From Fibrobacter sp. UWH4 (GTDB lineage: Bacteria > Fibrobacterota > Fibrobacteria > Fibrobacterales > Fibrobacteraceae), in the NCBI RefSeq assembly GCF_900142475.1, contig NZ_FRAY01000002.1:186001-250000 (forward strand): a stretch of 64,000 nucleotides of DNA, written 5' to 3'. Of this stretch, positions 9,699-17,667 are shown one piece after another (within the stretch, counting starts at the first letter, position 1; each line of letters starts with the position of its first letter). Under the pieces are notes generated by a model. The model searched no databases. It had not been told where the DNA came from and saw only the letters and a list, made by a program, of their open reading frames with translations. Both the position numbers and the translations under genes were made by a program.

Positions 9699-10541
9699 TC
9701 ACTCCACCTTCACCAAGAAATCTTCCCGTTTTAGCCCGTATTCCGCGTAGGGGTTTTCATCGGGATAACCCACGGGATTGCACAGCAGCAGGTGTTTTTT
9801 GCCAAGCGGGTCGATGTATTCGCGCTTGATGGCGGTGTGGGTGTGGCCAGCCTGCCAAATGCTTCCGTCATCCAGGTTCTCGAGGTATTCCGCCCCGTGG
9901 AAATAGAAAAAGTTTGAGTAGGGATCCTGCCGATAACGTTCGGACATTTCGAATTCCAGCGGTAGAAAGTGCGACATCATGATTTTCGGGCGTTGTGCAG
10001 TAAGTTCGCGAAATACAATGTCATAATGCCGCCAGAGTTTGTCGGCGTTGTTCTGCATGTATTTCCAGTGACGAGCGTCGAACCAGCGTGTCGCCCACAG
10101 GATTTTGTTCGCAATTTCGGACGCGGCAGGCGAATGTTTGTACTTAAAATCGCACATACCCATGCAACCCGCAACGCCTTCTGCGATGCGGTTTTCGAGC
10201 AGGAGAATATTCGGGATTTTCCCTGCTTCAGCAAGGAAGTACTTTATTTTGCTTTCGGATGTAGCAAATTCCTTGTCTGCTCCGAAGCGCCCCAGATGCT
10301 CAGTGATGATGTCGTGGTTCCCGAAGCACACGTAAACCGCACTGTATTTTTCGGCAATGAACTTCAGAAACTCCACATAAGTAAAGTAATCGTTCGCGAT
10401 ATCGCCCGCAATACAGCAGGCATCCGCCGGCAAGAAGTGGCGTTCAAAGTAGTCTACGAAATGTTTGCGTAGTATGGCGACAGTACGGGTTACCGGCGCA
10501 TAGAAATCAACATGCAAATCGATGATAAAGTAGTAAGTCAT
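9699..10541 (-). CDS. Calcineurin-like metallophosphoesterase
   Basis: A 280-residue metallophosphoesterase. The metal-binding motifs appear in family order: D-x-H in IIDLHVDFYA (near residues 8-10), GD in CCIAGDIANDY, GNHD, and GHTH near the C-terminus, so the dinuclear metal site looks complete. Members cleave phosphomonoesters or diesters; the substrate cannot be told from sequence. There is no signal peptide, so it should be cytosolic. It stands alone, downstream in orientation from the PDZ lipoprotein gene and 217 bases from abiEi. Related palindromes flank it on both sides. The protein is not a nuclease of the SbcD type, as the extra C-terminal domain is absent. Confidence 0.85.
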   Translation of the reverse strand: MTYYFIIDLHVDFYAPVTRTVAILRKHFVDYFERHFLPADACCIAGDIANDYFTYVEFLKFIAEKYSAVYVCFGNHDIITEHLGRFGADKEFATSESKIKYFLAEAGKIPNILLLENRIAEGVAGCMGMCDFKYKHSPAASEIANKILWATRWFDARHWKYMQNNADKLWRHYDIVFRELTAQRPKIMMSHFLPLEFEMSERYRQDPYSNFFYFHGAEYLENLDDGSIWQAGHTHTAIKREYIDPLGKKHLLLCNPVGYPDENPYAEYGLKREDFLVKVE

Positions 10542-10597
10542 GTCTCAAATCTATACTTGGGTATTTGGGGCGTCAAGGGGACGAACTGCGAGTTGGA

Positions 10598-10683
10598 TTT
10601 CCCAAAATTTCAATGAAATTCGGACATTTTTCGAATATTCCAAATTTCGTTGAAAAAAGATTCAAAATGCGGGTATTGGGAAA
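10598..10683. repeat. Palindromic element related to the one at 9571-9628
   Basis: Arms 10604-10624 and 10638-10658 are complementary at most positions, and TTTCCC (10598-10603) matches GGGAAA (10678-10683) outside them. The left arm begins AAAATTTCAA like the element at 9571. The rest of 10542-10824 is AT-rich and holds no gene that I can support. Confidence 0.45.
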
Positions 10684-10824
10684 AATGCTACGACATTTTA
10701 TTTGCTACGTCACAGGAAATTCTATACAAAATGGCGAGGCTGTCAATCCGTCTAATTAGGCTGAATCAGGTTTTTCGACCAATTCATACACAATATAAAT
10801 TTTTTTGTCACCAAAAGAGTTTGA

Positions 10825-11601
10825 TTACAAACCGAATCGCAGCGAAATTTTGTACGGTTTGCCATTTCTGATTATGGTCATCTTCCAAGTATCACCTATA
10901 TTCGACGCATTCCTTATGTCAACAAAATCTGCAGTAGTGTATATTTTTCTTCCATTGATTTTGGTAATAATATCGCCATGAAAAACATTAGCATAATAAG
11001 CAACGGAATTTTCAAATACAGTGATTATTTTACAACCAACATTTTGTTTATACGTATCACGATCTTTTTGAGATAAATTCGCTACAGTAAAACCAGGGGC
11101 ATACTGCATTCTATATTTTTCAGGAATCGGAATAAAAAAATATGCGGAATAGTCATATCTATCTATAGAGTATGAATATGTTGAATAAGATGTGGTTGTG
11201 TAGGTATGACCCATCCCATATGCATCAATATAAGAATGGTAGTGAGTTTGGGGAGAAGAAAAAACTCCGTTTCGCGTATCTGTGTATGATTTTGACCAAA
11301 TGACAACTTTAGCCTTGACTTCTTTACTAAAATTGGCGATACTACGGTAAACAGCATTTTCGCTGTAATTCGGGCCGTTGAAACCAGAGTTCCCAATACA
11401 CCAATACCATCGAGAAGTGACTTCTCTGTACTTCGCGTCCAGGTCTGAAGTTTTCATCAAAACAGGTTCTTCACCCTCTTTCAAGTATGCTTCTTGCGGG
11501 AAATAATTTTCGTTGAACCACGGATTATAAAAAGATTTGAAACCGGATGCACAACCTACGAAGAAAATGGCAACGAGACTCATTATAAGCATTTTCTTCA
11601 T
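10825..11601 (-). CDS. Lipoprotein with C-terminal PDZ domain
   Basis: A 258-residue protein with a lipoprotein signal: MKK, a hydrophobic stretch, then FFVGC with the lipidated Cys at residue 17. It should be anchored in the envelope. The middle (about 100-160) is rich in Tyr, Ser and Thr. The C-terminal 80 residues form a PDZ-like fold, with ENSVAYYANVFHGDIITKING as the recognisable carboxylate-binding and strand region. No protease catalytic triad is visible, so it is not a DegP-type protease. The start at 11601 has GGAGAA upstream; a longer reading frame that begins at 11661 lacks one. Similar orphan PDZ lipoproteins occur in several Gram-negative phyla without known function. Confidence 0.75.
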   Translation of the reverse strand: MKKMLIMSLVAIFFVGCASGFKSFYNPWFNENYFPQEAYLKEGEEPVLMKTSDLDAKYREVTSRWYWCIGNSGFNGPNYSENAVYRSIANFSKEVKAKVVIWSKSYTDTRNGVFSSPQTHYHSYIDAYGMGHTYTTTSYSTYSYSIDRYDYSAYFFIPIPEKYRMQYAPGFTVANLSQKDRDTYKQNVGCKIITVFENSVAYYANVFHGDIITKINGRKIYTTADFVDIRNASNIGDTWKMTIIRNGKPYKISLRFGL

Positions 11602-11729
11602 ATTATTCTCCGAATGGTTAACATGTTCAAATATAGGTATTTTTCTATTAGGAATTATCACGAAGGTTTATCTGTAGTTGAACAGAAGGTTCTATTGCTT
11701 TAGAAGTCGTTTTTGTATAGATTGAGGAC

Positions 11730-11885
11730 ATGACAGAAGAAAACTTCGAAGATAATCTGGGCTGGAAGGCCTTTGCGGAATTGCGCAGGCAAGTTCAATG
11801 CAGCGCTGCTGCTGGAATAAGCGAAACTGAAGTAGAAGCAGAGATTGCGGCATATCGTTCTAGAAAAGAACAGAGCGCAAAGTAG
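11730..11885 (+). CDS. Small antitoxin-like protein
   Basis: A 51-residue reading frame with ATG at 11730 and GAGGA four bases upstream. The C-terminal half, GISETEVEAEIAAYRSRKEQ, resembles the tail of small type II antitoxins, in which a helix of this kind wraps the toxin. Composition is acidic then basic, as usual for such antitoxins. A broken PIN-like reading frame follows in an overlapping frame. No DNA-binding domain is visible at this length, so it may itself be a truncated antitoxin. The assignment rests on pattern only. Confidence 0.5.
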   Translation: MTEENFEDNLGWKAFAELRRQVQCSAAAGISETEVEAEIAAYRSRKEQSAK

Positions 11886-11959
11886 TCCTCCTGATCGTTG
11901 CCAATCTGATTTTTGCGTTAGGGATAGTGACCCTTGGCGGCGCTGTGGCGCCGTTTTAG
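11882..11959 (+). pseudogene. Possible remnant of a PIN-domain toxin N-terminus
   Basis: Overlapping the end of the antitoxin-like gene in the +1 frame, 25 codons read VVLLIVANLIFALGIV and so on before TAG. Intact PIN toxins begin with a strand of the type VVLDTNVLISAL, in which the Asp binds metal. Here the position of that Asp is hydrophobic and the frame ends within a GC-rich hairpin. I take it as a decayed toxin gene, but a chance hydrophobic frame is possible. Confidence 0.3.
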
Positions 11960-12043
11960 CAGGTAAGCGGCGAGCGGAGCGAAGACGGTTGCCGCTAAAA
12001 TATAGCCCGGCCCGCGCAGTGGCGCGGGAAACGCCCGTTTTTT
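11938..12043. repeat. Cluster of GC-rich hairpins ending in a terminator-like stem
   Basis: Three stems lie in series: CGGCGC/GGCGCCG (11938-11953), AGCGGC/GCCGCT (11966-11996) and CCCGCGC/GCGCGGG (12011-12028). A final CGGG/CCCG stem (12025-12037) precedes six T. This looks like a dispersed intergenic repeat that also serves as a terminator before the metY1 transcription unit. Confidence 0.5.
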
Positions 12044-12102
12044 CCGTTTACAGTTATAACTTAAATCTATTACCAAGTATAGTTAAATAGTATGTATTTA
12101 TG

Positions 12103-12131
12103 CCTTGACAGGGCCAATTTCAAATTCTATT
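12103..12131 (+). promoter_or_regulatory. Promoter of metY1
   Basis: TTGACA, 17 bases, then TATTTT, placing transcription start near 12138. Unlike the sulfur-regulon promoters in this window it has a consensus -35 box and a 17-base spacer, so control is probably exerted through the long leader that follows. Confidence 0.55.
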
Positions 12132-12137
12132 TTATTT

Positions 12138-12380
12138 CACACAAGATTGATAGGAATAACAAAATGTTTTGCGATTCCTAAGCATTCGAAGGAGCGCCTA
12201 TGAGTAGTGACTGTCGAATGCCGAGAGGCATTCTGAAAACGAACTAGCCGAAAGTCTTTTGTCCTTAGGACTTTGCAGGTTAGAAAAACAAGCCTAAGGA
12301 TATCTCCAAAATCAAACTTTAGCGAGCAAGGGTCAATGAAGAACCCCGTTGCTTGCTGTAACCTAAAAGGAATTTTTACC
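12138..12380 (+). promoter_or_regulatory. Structured 5' leader of metY1, candidate riboswitch or attenuator of unknown class
   Basis: The untranslated leader is about 240 bases and dense in stems. P1 is TAGGAAT/ATTCCTA (12151-12180) with an inner CAAAA/TTTTG. P2 is GCATTCGA/TCGAATGC (12182-12221). An alternative hairpin GAATGCC-GAGA-GGCATTC (12216-12233) shares bases with P2. P3 is TCCTTAGG/CCTAAGGA (12262-12300) and P4 is AGCAAG/CTTGCT (12325-12357). The ribosome site AAAAGGAA comes right after P4. P2 and the GAGA hairpin exclude each other, as in a switch. It does not contain the SAM-I core, and I cannot fit it to SAM-II, SAM-III, SAM-IV, cobalamin or THF classes. The gene product suggests a methionine-pathway ligand. 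Confidence 0.5.
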
Positions 12381-13664
12381 ATGACGACACAGAATAAGCT
12401 CCATTTTGAAACTCTCCAGGTTCACGTTGGCCAGGAACATGCAGATCCCACAACCGATTCTCGCGCAGTTCCCATCTACCAGACCACTTCCTACGTGTTC
12501 CATAGCGCTCAGCATGCCGCTGACCGTTTCGCCCTGAAGGACGCCGGTAACGTCTATGGCCGTATCAACAACTCTACGCAGGGTGTGCTCGAAGAACGTA
12601 TCGCTGCCCTCGAAGGTGGTGTTGCCGCTCTCGCCGTCGCTTCCGGTGCAGCTGCCATTACCTACGCCATTACGGCTCTCGCCCGCAAGGGTGACCACGT
12701 GGTTGCACAGCGTACGGTTTACGGCGGTACCTTCAACCTGCTGCAGCACACGCTCCGCGACTTCGGTATCGAAACGACTTTCGTTGACACCCACGACCTC
12801 AAGAGTGTCGAAGCAGCTGTCAAGAGCAACACGAAGCTCATCTTTATCGAAACGCTCGGCAACCCGCATTCCGACATCCCGGATATCGAAGCCATTTCCG
12901 AAATCGCCCACAAGAACAAGATTCCTCTGGTGATCGACAACACCTTCGGTACGCCTTATCTTATCCGTCCGCTTGAACACGGCGCTGACATTGTGGTGCA
13001 TTCCGCTACCAAGTTTATCGGTGGCCACGGCACGACTCTCGGCGGTATCATCGTGGACGGCGGCAAGTTCGATTGGGCTGCATCCGGCAAGTTCCCGCAC
13101 TTCACCGAAGTGAACCCGAGCTACGGTATTCCTTTCACCGCGACGGGCGCCGCTGCTTACGTGATCTACGTTCGCACGATTCTCCTCCGCGACGAAGGTG
13201 CTGCAATTTCTCCGTTCAACGCATTCCTCCTGTTGCAGGGTGTCGAAACGCTTTCTCTCCGCCTGGATCGCCATGTGGAAAATACCAAGAAGGTTATCGA
13301 ATTCCTCACCAAGCATCCGAAGGTTACCCGCGTGAGCCACCCGAGCCTCCCGAACCATCCGGACCACAAGCTTTATCAGAAGTACTTCCCGAATGGCGGC
13401 GGTTCTATCTTCACCTTCGACATCAAGGGTGGTCAGGAAGAAGCTTTCAAGTTCATTGACAACCTGAAAATTTTCAGCCTGCTTGCAAACGTCGCCGACG
13501 TGAAGAGCCTCGTGATTCACCCGTACACCACCACGCACGCCGAACTTTCTCCGGAAGAACTGGCTGCCGCCGAAATTACCCCGGCAACGATCCGCGTGTC
13601 TATCGGTACGGAACATTACGAAGACATTATCGCTGACTTGGAAAACGGCTTCGCCGCTATCTAA
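12381..13664 (+). CDS. metY: O-acetylhomoserine sulfhydrylase, paralogue 1
   Basis: A 427-residue PLP enzyme of the Cys/Met metabolism family. It replaces the acetyl group of O-acetylhomoserine with sulfide to give homocysteine, or with methanethiol to give methionine. Family marks include [31 protein letters not shown], the [12 protein letters not shown] strand and the PLP lysine in [11 protein letters not shown] (K211). Length and the absence of an early deletion favour MetY over cystathionine gamma-synthase. The ATG at 12381 has AAAAGGAA upstream; a longer frame beginning at 12273 would be translated from the leader RNA and is rejected. It is transcribed from its own promoter through a long leader. 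It may use a sulfur source different from the two paralogues downstream. Confidence 0.9.
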   Translation: MTTQNKLHFETLQVHVGQEHADPTTDSRAVPIYQTTSYVFHSAQHAADRFALKDAGNVYGRINNSTQGVLEERIAALEGGVAALAVASGAAAITYAITALARKGDHVVAQRTVYGGTFNLLQHTLRDFGIETTFVDTHDLKSVEAAVKSNTKLIFIETLGNPHSDIPDIEAISEIAHKNKIPLVIDNTFGTPYLIRPLEHGADIVVHSATKFIGGHGTTLGGIIVDGGKFDWAASGKFPHFTEVNPSYGIPFTATGAAAYVIYVRTILLRDEGAAISPFNAFLLLQGVETLSLRLDRHVENTKKVIEFLTKHPKVTRVSHPSLPNHPDHKLYQKYFPNGGGSIFTFDIKGGQEEAFKFIDNLKIFSLLANVADVKSLVIHPYTTTHAELSPEELAAAEITPATIRVSIGTEHYEDIIADLENGFAAI

Positions 13665-13824
13665 AAGTTCCATTGCGTGAACAACATCCCTCGTTCGTCA
13701 TGCAGGCGGGCCGTAGGTAAGGATGATTCTAGTCCTGCTCGAGAGTTTGGTACTGGATTCTTTGCCCACGGTTCCAGCTGGCGGCGGGGATTATTTTTAT
13801 TGATGTTTACAAGGAGAGTACATC

Positions 13825-14985
13825 ATGATAGACTTCGAATATTATAATCCTGCGAAAATTGTATTTGGCGAACATAGTGAACAGAAGTTAAAATCGCTTT
13901 TGGCTGCGTACGACGTGAAGTCGCTTCAGCTTGTTTACAGCGGCGATTTTATCAAGACGCTCGGCATTTATGACGTGATCAAGGACGCTGTCAAGGAACT
14001 CGGGATTCGTTTTTCCGAAAACGGGAATGTGGTACCGAACCCGACCATTGACCTGGTGCGCGAACTCGTGAAGCAGGGCAAGGAAAACCAGGTGGACTTT
14101 GTGCTCGCGGTCGGTGGCGGAAGCTCCATTGATACGGCAAAAGCGGTGGCGCTTGGCATTCCGTATGACGGCGATGTGTGGGACTTCTTTGAAAAAGGCA
14201 TCTCGCCCAAGCAGGTTTTGCCGATTGGCGTGATCGCAACGACGGCTTCGAGCGGTTCCGAGACTTCGAACGCGGCAATTCTTTCGAGCGGTGAATGGAA
14301 ACTCGGCTTTGAAGATGACCGGATCATTCCGAAATTTGCCATCATGAACCCGAAATACACGGTGGGCCTGCCGGCATACCAGACTTTCGTGGGAATCGCG
14401 GACGTACTTTCGCACTTGCTGGAACGCTATTTCTCTGACGAGAAAAATTCCGACACAACGGACTACCTGATTGAAGGCGCAATTCGTGCATTGCTCGTGA
14501 ATGCGGACAAACTCTTGAAAGATCAGAAGGATGTCAATGCCCGTGGTGAAATCCAGTGGCTCGCGAGCGTTGCCCACGGCGGATTTTTGGATGCAGGGCG
14601 TCGCGCGGACTGGGGATCGCACCGAATCGAGCATGAGCTTTCGGCGCAGTACAACATCACTCACGGCGAAGGCATGGCCGTTGTCACCGTCGCTTGGAGC
14701 AAGTACATGGCCGAGAAAAAGCCCTGGAGGCTTGCGCTTTTGGCAAGCAGGGTTTTCGGAGTAGATTCGTTCAACTACAGCGAAACGGAACGCGCTTATA
14801 TTTTGTCAGAAAAACTGGCTGCATTCTTCAAGAAGCTGCACCTCGCAACGAGCCTGGCAGAACTCAAGATTGACAACAAGGACTTTGACGCTATGGCTGC
14901 ACGCGCAACGCGTAACGGCAAGGTCGGGCACTATGTTCCGCTGGATGCCGCAGCAATCAAGGATATCTTGAAAATCGCGTTGTAA
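13825..14985 (+). CDS. Iron-containing alcohol dehydrogenase, butanol dehydrogenase type
   Basis: A 386-residue group III alcohol dehydrogenase similar to YqhD and BdhA, which reduce aldehydes with NADPH or NADH in the cytosol. The nucleotide-binding GGGSSIDTAKA lies near residue 92. Metal-ligand histidines occur in IADVLSHLLERYF and in IEHELSAQYNITHGEGMAVV. The ribosome site AAGGAGAG is strong. It lies 160 bases after metY1 and 65 bases before a CMD-family gene; the three could be one unit or two. A role in handling an aldehyde released from an organosulfur compound is possible given the neighbouring SsuBC-like transporter, but this is inference. Confidence 0.85.
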   Translation: MIDFEYYNPAKIVFGEHSEQKLKSLLAAYDVKSLQLVYSGDFIKTLGIYDVIKDAVKELGIRFSENGNVVPNPTIDLVRELVKQGKENQVDFVLAVGGGSSIDTAKAVALGIPYDGDVWDFFEKGISPKQVLPIGVIATTASSGSETSNAAILSSGEWKLGFEDDRIIPKFAIMNPKYTVGLPAYQTFVGIADVLSHLLERYFSDEKNSDTTDYLIEGAIRALLVNADKLLKDQKDVNARGEIQWLASVAHGGFLDAGRRADWGSHRIEHELSAQYNITHGEGMAVVTVAWSKYMAEKKPWRLALLASRVFGVDSFNYSETERAYILSEKLAAFFKKLHLATSLAELKIDNKDFDAMAARATRNGKVGHYVPLDAAAIKDILKIAL

Positions 14986-15050
14986 TAAAAAACTTCAACA
15001 AAAAACAATAACAAAAACGGTGCGAATGCACCACAAGGAGAGTATAAACA

Positions 15051-15605
15051 ATGGCAAGAGTACATTTAAAACAACCGAACGAATTGACTGGCGAAGCAAA
15101 GGCTGCTTACGAAAAGCTGGAAGCTGCAGGCAAGGTGACCAACATGAAGTTGGTGATGCTCCAGGATTACGGCATCTACAAGGCTTTCATGGGCTGGTAC
15201 GACGCTTGGGAAAGCCTCGAAAAGGCGGTTGGCCTGCGTGCGGCAACGATTTTTGCACACTCGGTTTCTACGACTAACGGCTGCCTTCTCTGCTCGCTGT
15301 TCTTCATTAGCGATTTGAAGGCTCTGGGGCTTGATCCGAACAACTTCGAAACTTCGGAAAACGAAAAGCTTTTGCAGCAACTGGGCCAGCAGATCGTGAA
15401 GGATCCGACAAAGGTTCCCGACGAACTTTTCGAAGGACTGCGCAAGTTCTATACCGACGAACAGATTATCATTATCGTGGGCTTTGGCGCTCAGATGCAG
15501 GCGACGAACAACTTCAATTCTGTCTTGGGTGTTGACGTTGACAAGCGTCTTCTGCCTTTGAAGGAACTGTTCAAGCCCGCTACTTGGAGAGAAAATATCA
15601 AGTAA
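15051..15605 (+). CDS. Carboxymuconolactone decarboxylase / AhpD-like protein
   Basis: A 184-residue all-helical CMD-family protein. The redox CxxC of AhpD-like members is present in STTNGCLLCSLFF near residue 80, so a disulfide reductase or peroxidase-like role is more likely than the decarboxylase one. The strong ribosome site AAGGAGAG precedes the ATG. The 65-base gap to the upstream dehydrogenase contains a small GGTGC/GCACC hairpin. A clear terminator follows the gene. The substrate is unknown; proteins of this family next to sulfonate-type transporters often serve in peroxide or thiol redox during organosulfur use. Confidence 0.75.
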   Translation: MARVHLKQPNELTGEAKAAYEKLEAAGKVTNMKLVMLQDYGIYKAFMGWYDAWESLEKAVGLRAATIFAHSVSTTNGCLLCSLFFISDLKALGLDPNNFETSENEKLLQQLGQQIVKDPTKVPDELFEGLRKFYTDEQIIIIVGFGAQMQATNNFNSVLGVDVDKRLLPLKELFKPATWRENIK

Positions 15606-15626
15606 TTTGTACTCTCCGTACAACCT

Positions 15627-15673
15627 GGCGCTCCTGGAAATATTCGAAGTCCATTTTCAGGGGCGCCTTTTTT
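15627..15673 (+). terminator. Intrinsic terminator after the CMD-family gene
   Basis: GGCGCTCCTG (15627-15636) pairs with CAGGGGCGCC (15658-15667) and is followed by six T. It partly separates the dehydrogenase/CMD genes from the ABC transporter genes that follow. Confidence 0.75.
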
Positions 15674-15695
15674 GAACTTTTTTCACGGAGATTGA

Positions 15696-16673
15696 ATGAA
15701 CATTGTACTGACTATTTCTGGATTCCTGATCGCTTTCTTGGTGAATTTGCTTTTCCCGCAGGTGGCCGAGAATGTGCGAATCAGGGAATATGCTTTTGGC
15801 AGTTTTACGGTTGACGACAATTTGGCTTACCGCTTGGTTTTGCTCGCCATTATCGCCTATTATGCCATTTACGCGATCGTACTGTTTGTCCGCAAGGCAA
15901 GTGCTAATAAAGTCGCGAAGTTTTATGCAGGATCGAGGTTCCGTTTTGCGGTGGGGCTTGCGCTTGCCGCATGGGATATTCTCGGAACTAAGCTGCTGTT
16001 TTTGCCGCAGCCGTTCTTTCCGGGGCCCGCGATTATCATGGACGCCTTTATTGGCGACACCAAGTTCATCTGGCAGAATACGCTTTACTCGTTGCGTCTT
16101 TTTGTAGCCGGATTTTCGGTGGGTGTAGTGACAGGCGTGTTGACGGGGGTACTGATCGGTTGGTATCCGAGGGCTCGTTACTGGATTTTGCCGGTGCTCA
16201 ACATTTGCGGCGTGATTCCAGCGGTGGCATGGATGCCTTTTGCGCTGACGCTTTTTCCGACTTCGTTTGCGGCGGCGACTTTCTTGATTGCGATTTGCTC
16301 CTGGTTCCCGGTGGCGACTATGACGGCCGACGGGGTGCAGGGTACGCCGAAGTCGTTGTTTGAACTTTCGCGCACTTTTGGCGCGGGGCAGCTGTACCAG
16401 ATTTTCCATATTGCGATTCCCCATGCAATGCCGCAGATTTTTACGGGCATTATGACGGCGGCGGCATTCGGCTTTACTACGCTCGTGATGGCCGAAATGA
16501 TGGGGCAGCCGGGCGGTCTTGGCTACTACATTAACACTTCGAAGGTTTGGAGCGCTTATTACAAAGTGTTCGCGGCGATTGTCGTGATGGCAGTGTTGTT
16601 CTCCGCGATTTTGAAGGTGGTTGGCGCGGTACAGCGTTATGTGCTTCGCTGGCAGAAAGGCGTTGTGCGATAG
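15696..16673 (+). CDS. ABC transporter permease, sulfonate/nitrate/taurine type
   Basis: A 325-residue inner-membrane permease of the NitT/TauT (SsuC-like) family. The extra N-terminal part (about 1-75) holds two hydrophobic segments before the usual permease core. The EAA-type coupling loop is seen as LFELSRTFGAGQLYQIFHIA near residue 225, with the IPHAMPQIFTG continuation. It pairs with the ATPase gene that starts 9 bases downstream. No substrate-binding protein gene adjoins. A candidate lies far away behind metY3 (41912), so the transporter may be split. The substrate is probably an organosulfur anion, by family and context. Confidence 0.85.
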   Translation: MNIVLTISGFLIAFLVNLLFPQVAENVRIREYAFGSFTVDDNLAYRLVLLAIIAYYAIYAIVLFVRKASANKVAKFYAGSRFRFAVGLALAAWDILGTKLLFLPQPFFPGPAIIMDAFIGDTKFIWQNTLYSLRLFVAGFSVGVVTGVLTGVLIGWYPRARYWILPVLNICGVIPAVAWMPFALTLFPTSFAAATFLIAICSWFPVATMTADGVQGTPKSLFELSRTFGAGQLYQIFHIAIPHAMPQIFTGIMTAAAFGFTTLVMAEMMGQPGGLGYYINTSKVWSAYYKVFAAIVVMAVLFSAILKVVGAVQRYVLRWQKGVVR

Positions 16674-16682
16674 GAGGCGATG

Positions 16683-17483
16683 ATGACGGATATTTTAGAT
16701 AAAGAAAAAATCTTGAAGATTCGCGAAGTAAACCGTTCCTTTATCGATGAACGTACAGGCGAGCCGCGGCAGATTTTGAAGGATATCAATCTTTCTGTTT
16801 TTGAGGGCGAATTCATTTCGATTTTAGGAGCATCGGGTTGCGGCAAGACGACACTTTTGCGCTTGATTGCAGGGCTTGACCCGGTTCAAGAAGGCAAAAT
16901 TATTCTTGATGGCGAGCCGGTGCATGGACCAGATTCCAAGCGCGGTTACGTGTTCCAGCAGGGTTGCCTTTTCCCGTGGCTCACGGTAGAAGACAACATC
17001 GCGATGGGCCTCAAGATTCGTGGCGTTTATAAGCAGAACAAGGACAAGGTTCACGAATTTATCGAGAAAATCGGTCTTGGCGGATTCGAAAAGAATTTCC
17101 CGCACCAGATTAGTGGCGGTATGGCGCAGCGTGTGGCGATTGCGCGTGCGTTGATTAACGAGCCTGAAATCTTGTTGCTTGACGAACCTATGGGTGCGCT
17201 GGATTCTTTTACGCGTGCCGACATTCAGAACTTGCTTTTGGAACTTCGCAAGGAACGCAATACCACGATGATTCTGGTGACCCACGATATTGACGAAGCG
17301 CTTTATCTGTCTGACCGTATCGTGATTATGACGCCGCGTCCGGGGCGCATTAGCGAGGTGCTTGAAATTCGCGACAGCTTCCCGCGTGAAAGAGGCTCGG
17401 CGCAGTTCCTGGAAAAGCGTCGCAATATTTTGGAACGCTTTAATCTTGCACGTTCCAATACGGCACCGGAATACGTTATATAA
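16683..17483 (+). CDS. ABC transporter ATP-binding protein, sulfonate/nitrate/taurine type
   Basis: A 266-residue ATPase that drives the permease encoded just upstream. Walker A GASGCGKTT, signature ISGGMAQR and Walker B ILLLDEPMGALD are complete, and the H-loop THDIDEA follows. Two ATG codons lie in a row (16680, 16683). AGGAGG ends five bases before the second, so I start there. The gene ends before a strong bidirectional hairpin at 17536. By family it imports sulfonates, taurine, nitrate or pyrimidine precursors, and the sulfur-gene context favours organosulfur. Confidence 0.88.
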   Translation: MTDILDKEKILKIREVNRSFIDERTGEPRQILKDINLSVFEGEFISILGASGCGKTTLLRLIAGLDPVQEGKIILDGEPVHGPDSKRGYVFQQGCLFPWLTVEDNIAMGLKIRGVYKQNKDKVHEFIEKIGLGGFEKNFPHQISGGMAQRVAIARALINEPEILLLDEPMGALDSFTRADIQNLLLELRKERNTTMILVTHDIDEALYLSDRIVIMTPRPGRISEVLEIRDSFPRERGSAQFLEKRRNILERFNLARSNTAPEYVI

Positions 17484-17535
17484 AAAGAGTGGAATAAAAA
17501 CATCGCATACCATTATTTGCGCCATTTTTTAGACG

Positions 17536-17562
17536 AAGGTTACTGCAAAATGCAGTAACCTT
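17536..17562. terminator. Bidirectional terminator
   Basis: AAGGTTACTGCA and TGCAGTAACCTT form a perfect 12-base stem with an AAA loop, with T-runs on both strands. It ends the transporter operon and can also catch transcripts from the convergent porin gene. Confidence 0.85.
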
Positions 17563-17595
17563 TTTAATTTGCCTGTTTACATGACGGATACGAAA

Positions 17596-17633
17596 AACGC
17601 CCCCGACGTTTGGAGGATTACGTCGAGGGCGTT
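17596..17633 (-). terminator. Terminator of the porin gene
   Basis: On the minus strand AACGCCC-type arms (17621-17633 with 17596-17608) form a GC-rich stem followed by TTTTT. It lies 35 bases after the porin stop. Confidence 0.75.
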
Positions 17634-17667
17634 GGAGTGTGCAACAAAAGAAACTTTCTGGAGTATC

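Noticed and set aside
12138-12380. metY1 leader as a SAM-I or SAM-II riboswitch
   Set aside because: The SAM-I core and kink-turn motifs are absent, and I could not fit the SAM-II pseudoknot; the AAGGA before the start is just the ribosome site.
12363-13673. Minus-strand frame of 436 codons opposite metY1
   Set aside because: It mirrors a highly expressed PLP enzyme gene with all active-site motifs on the plus strand.
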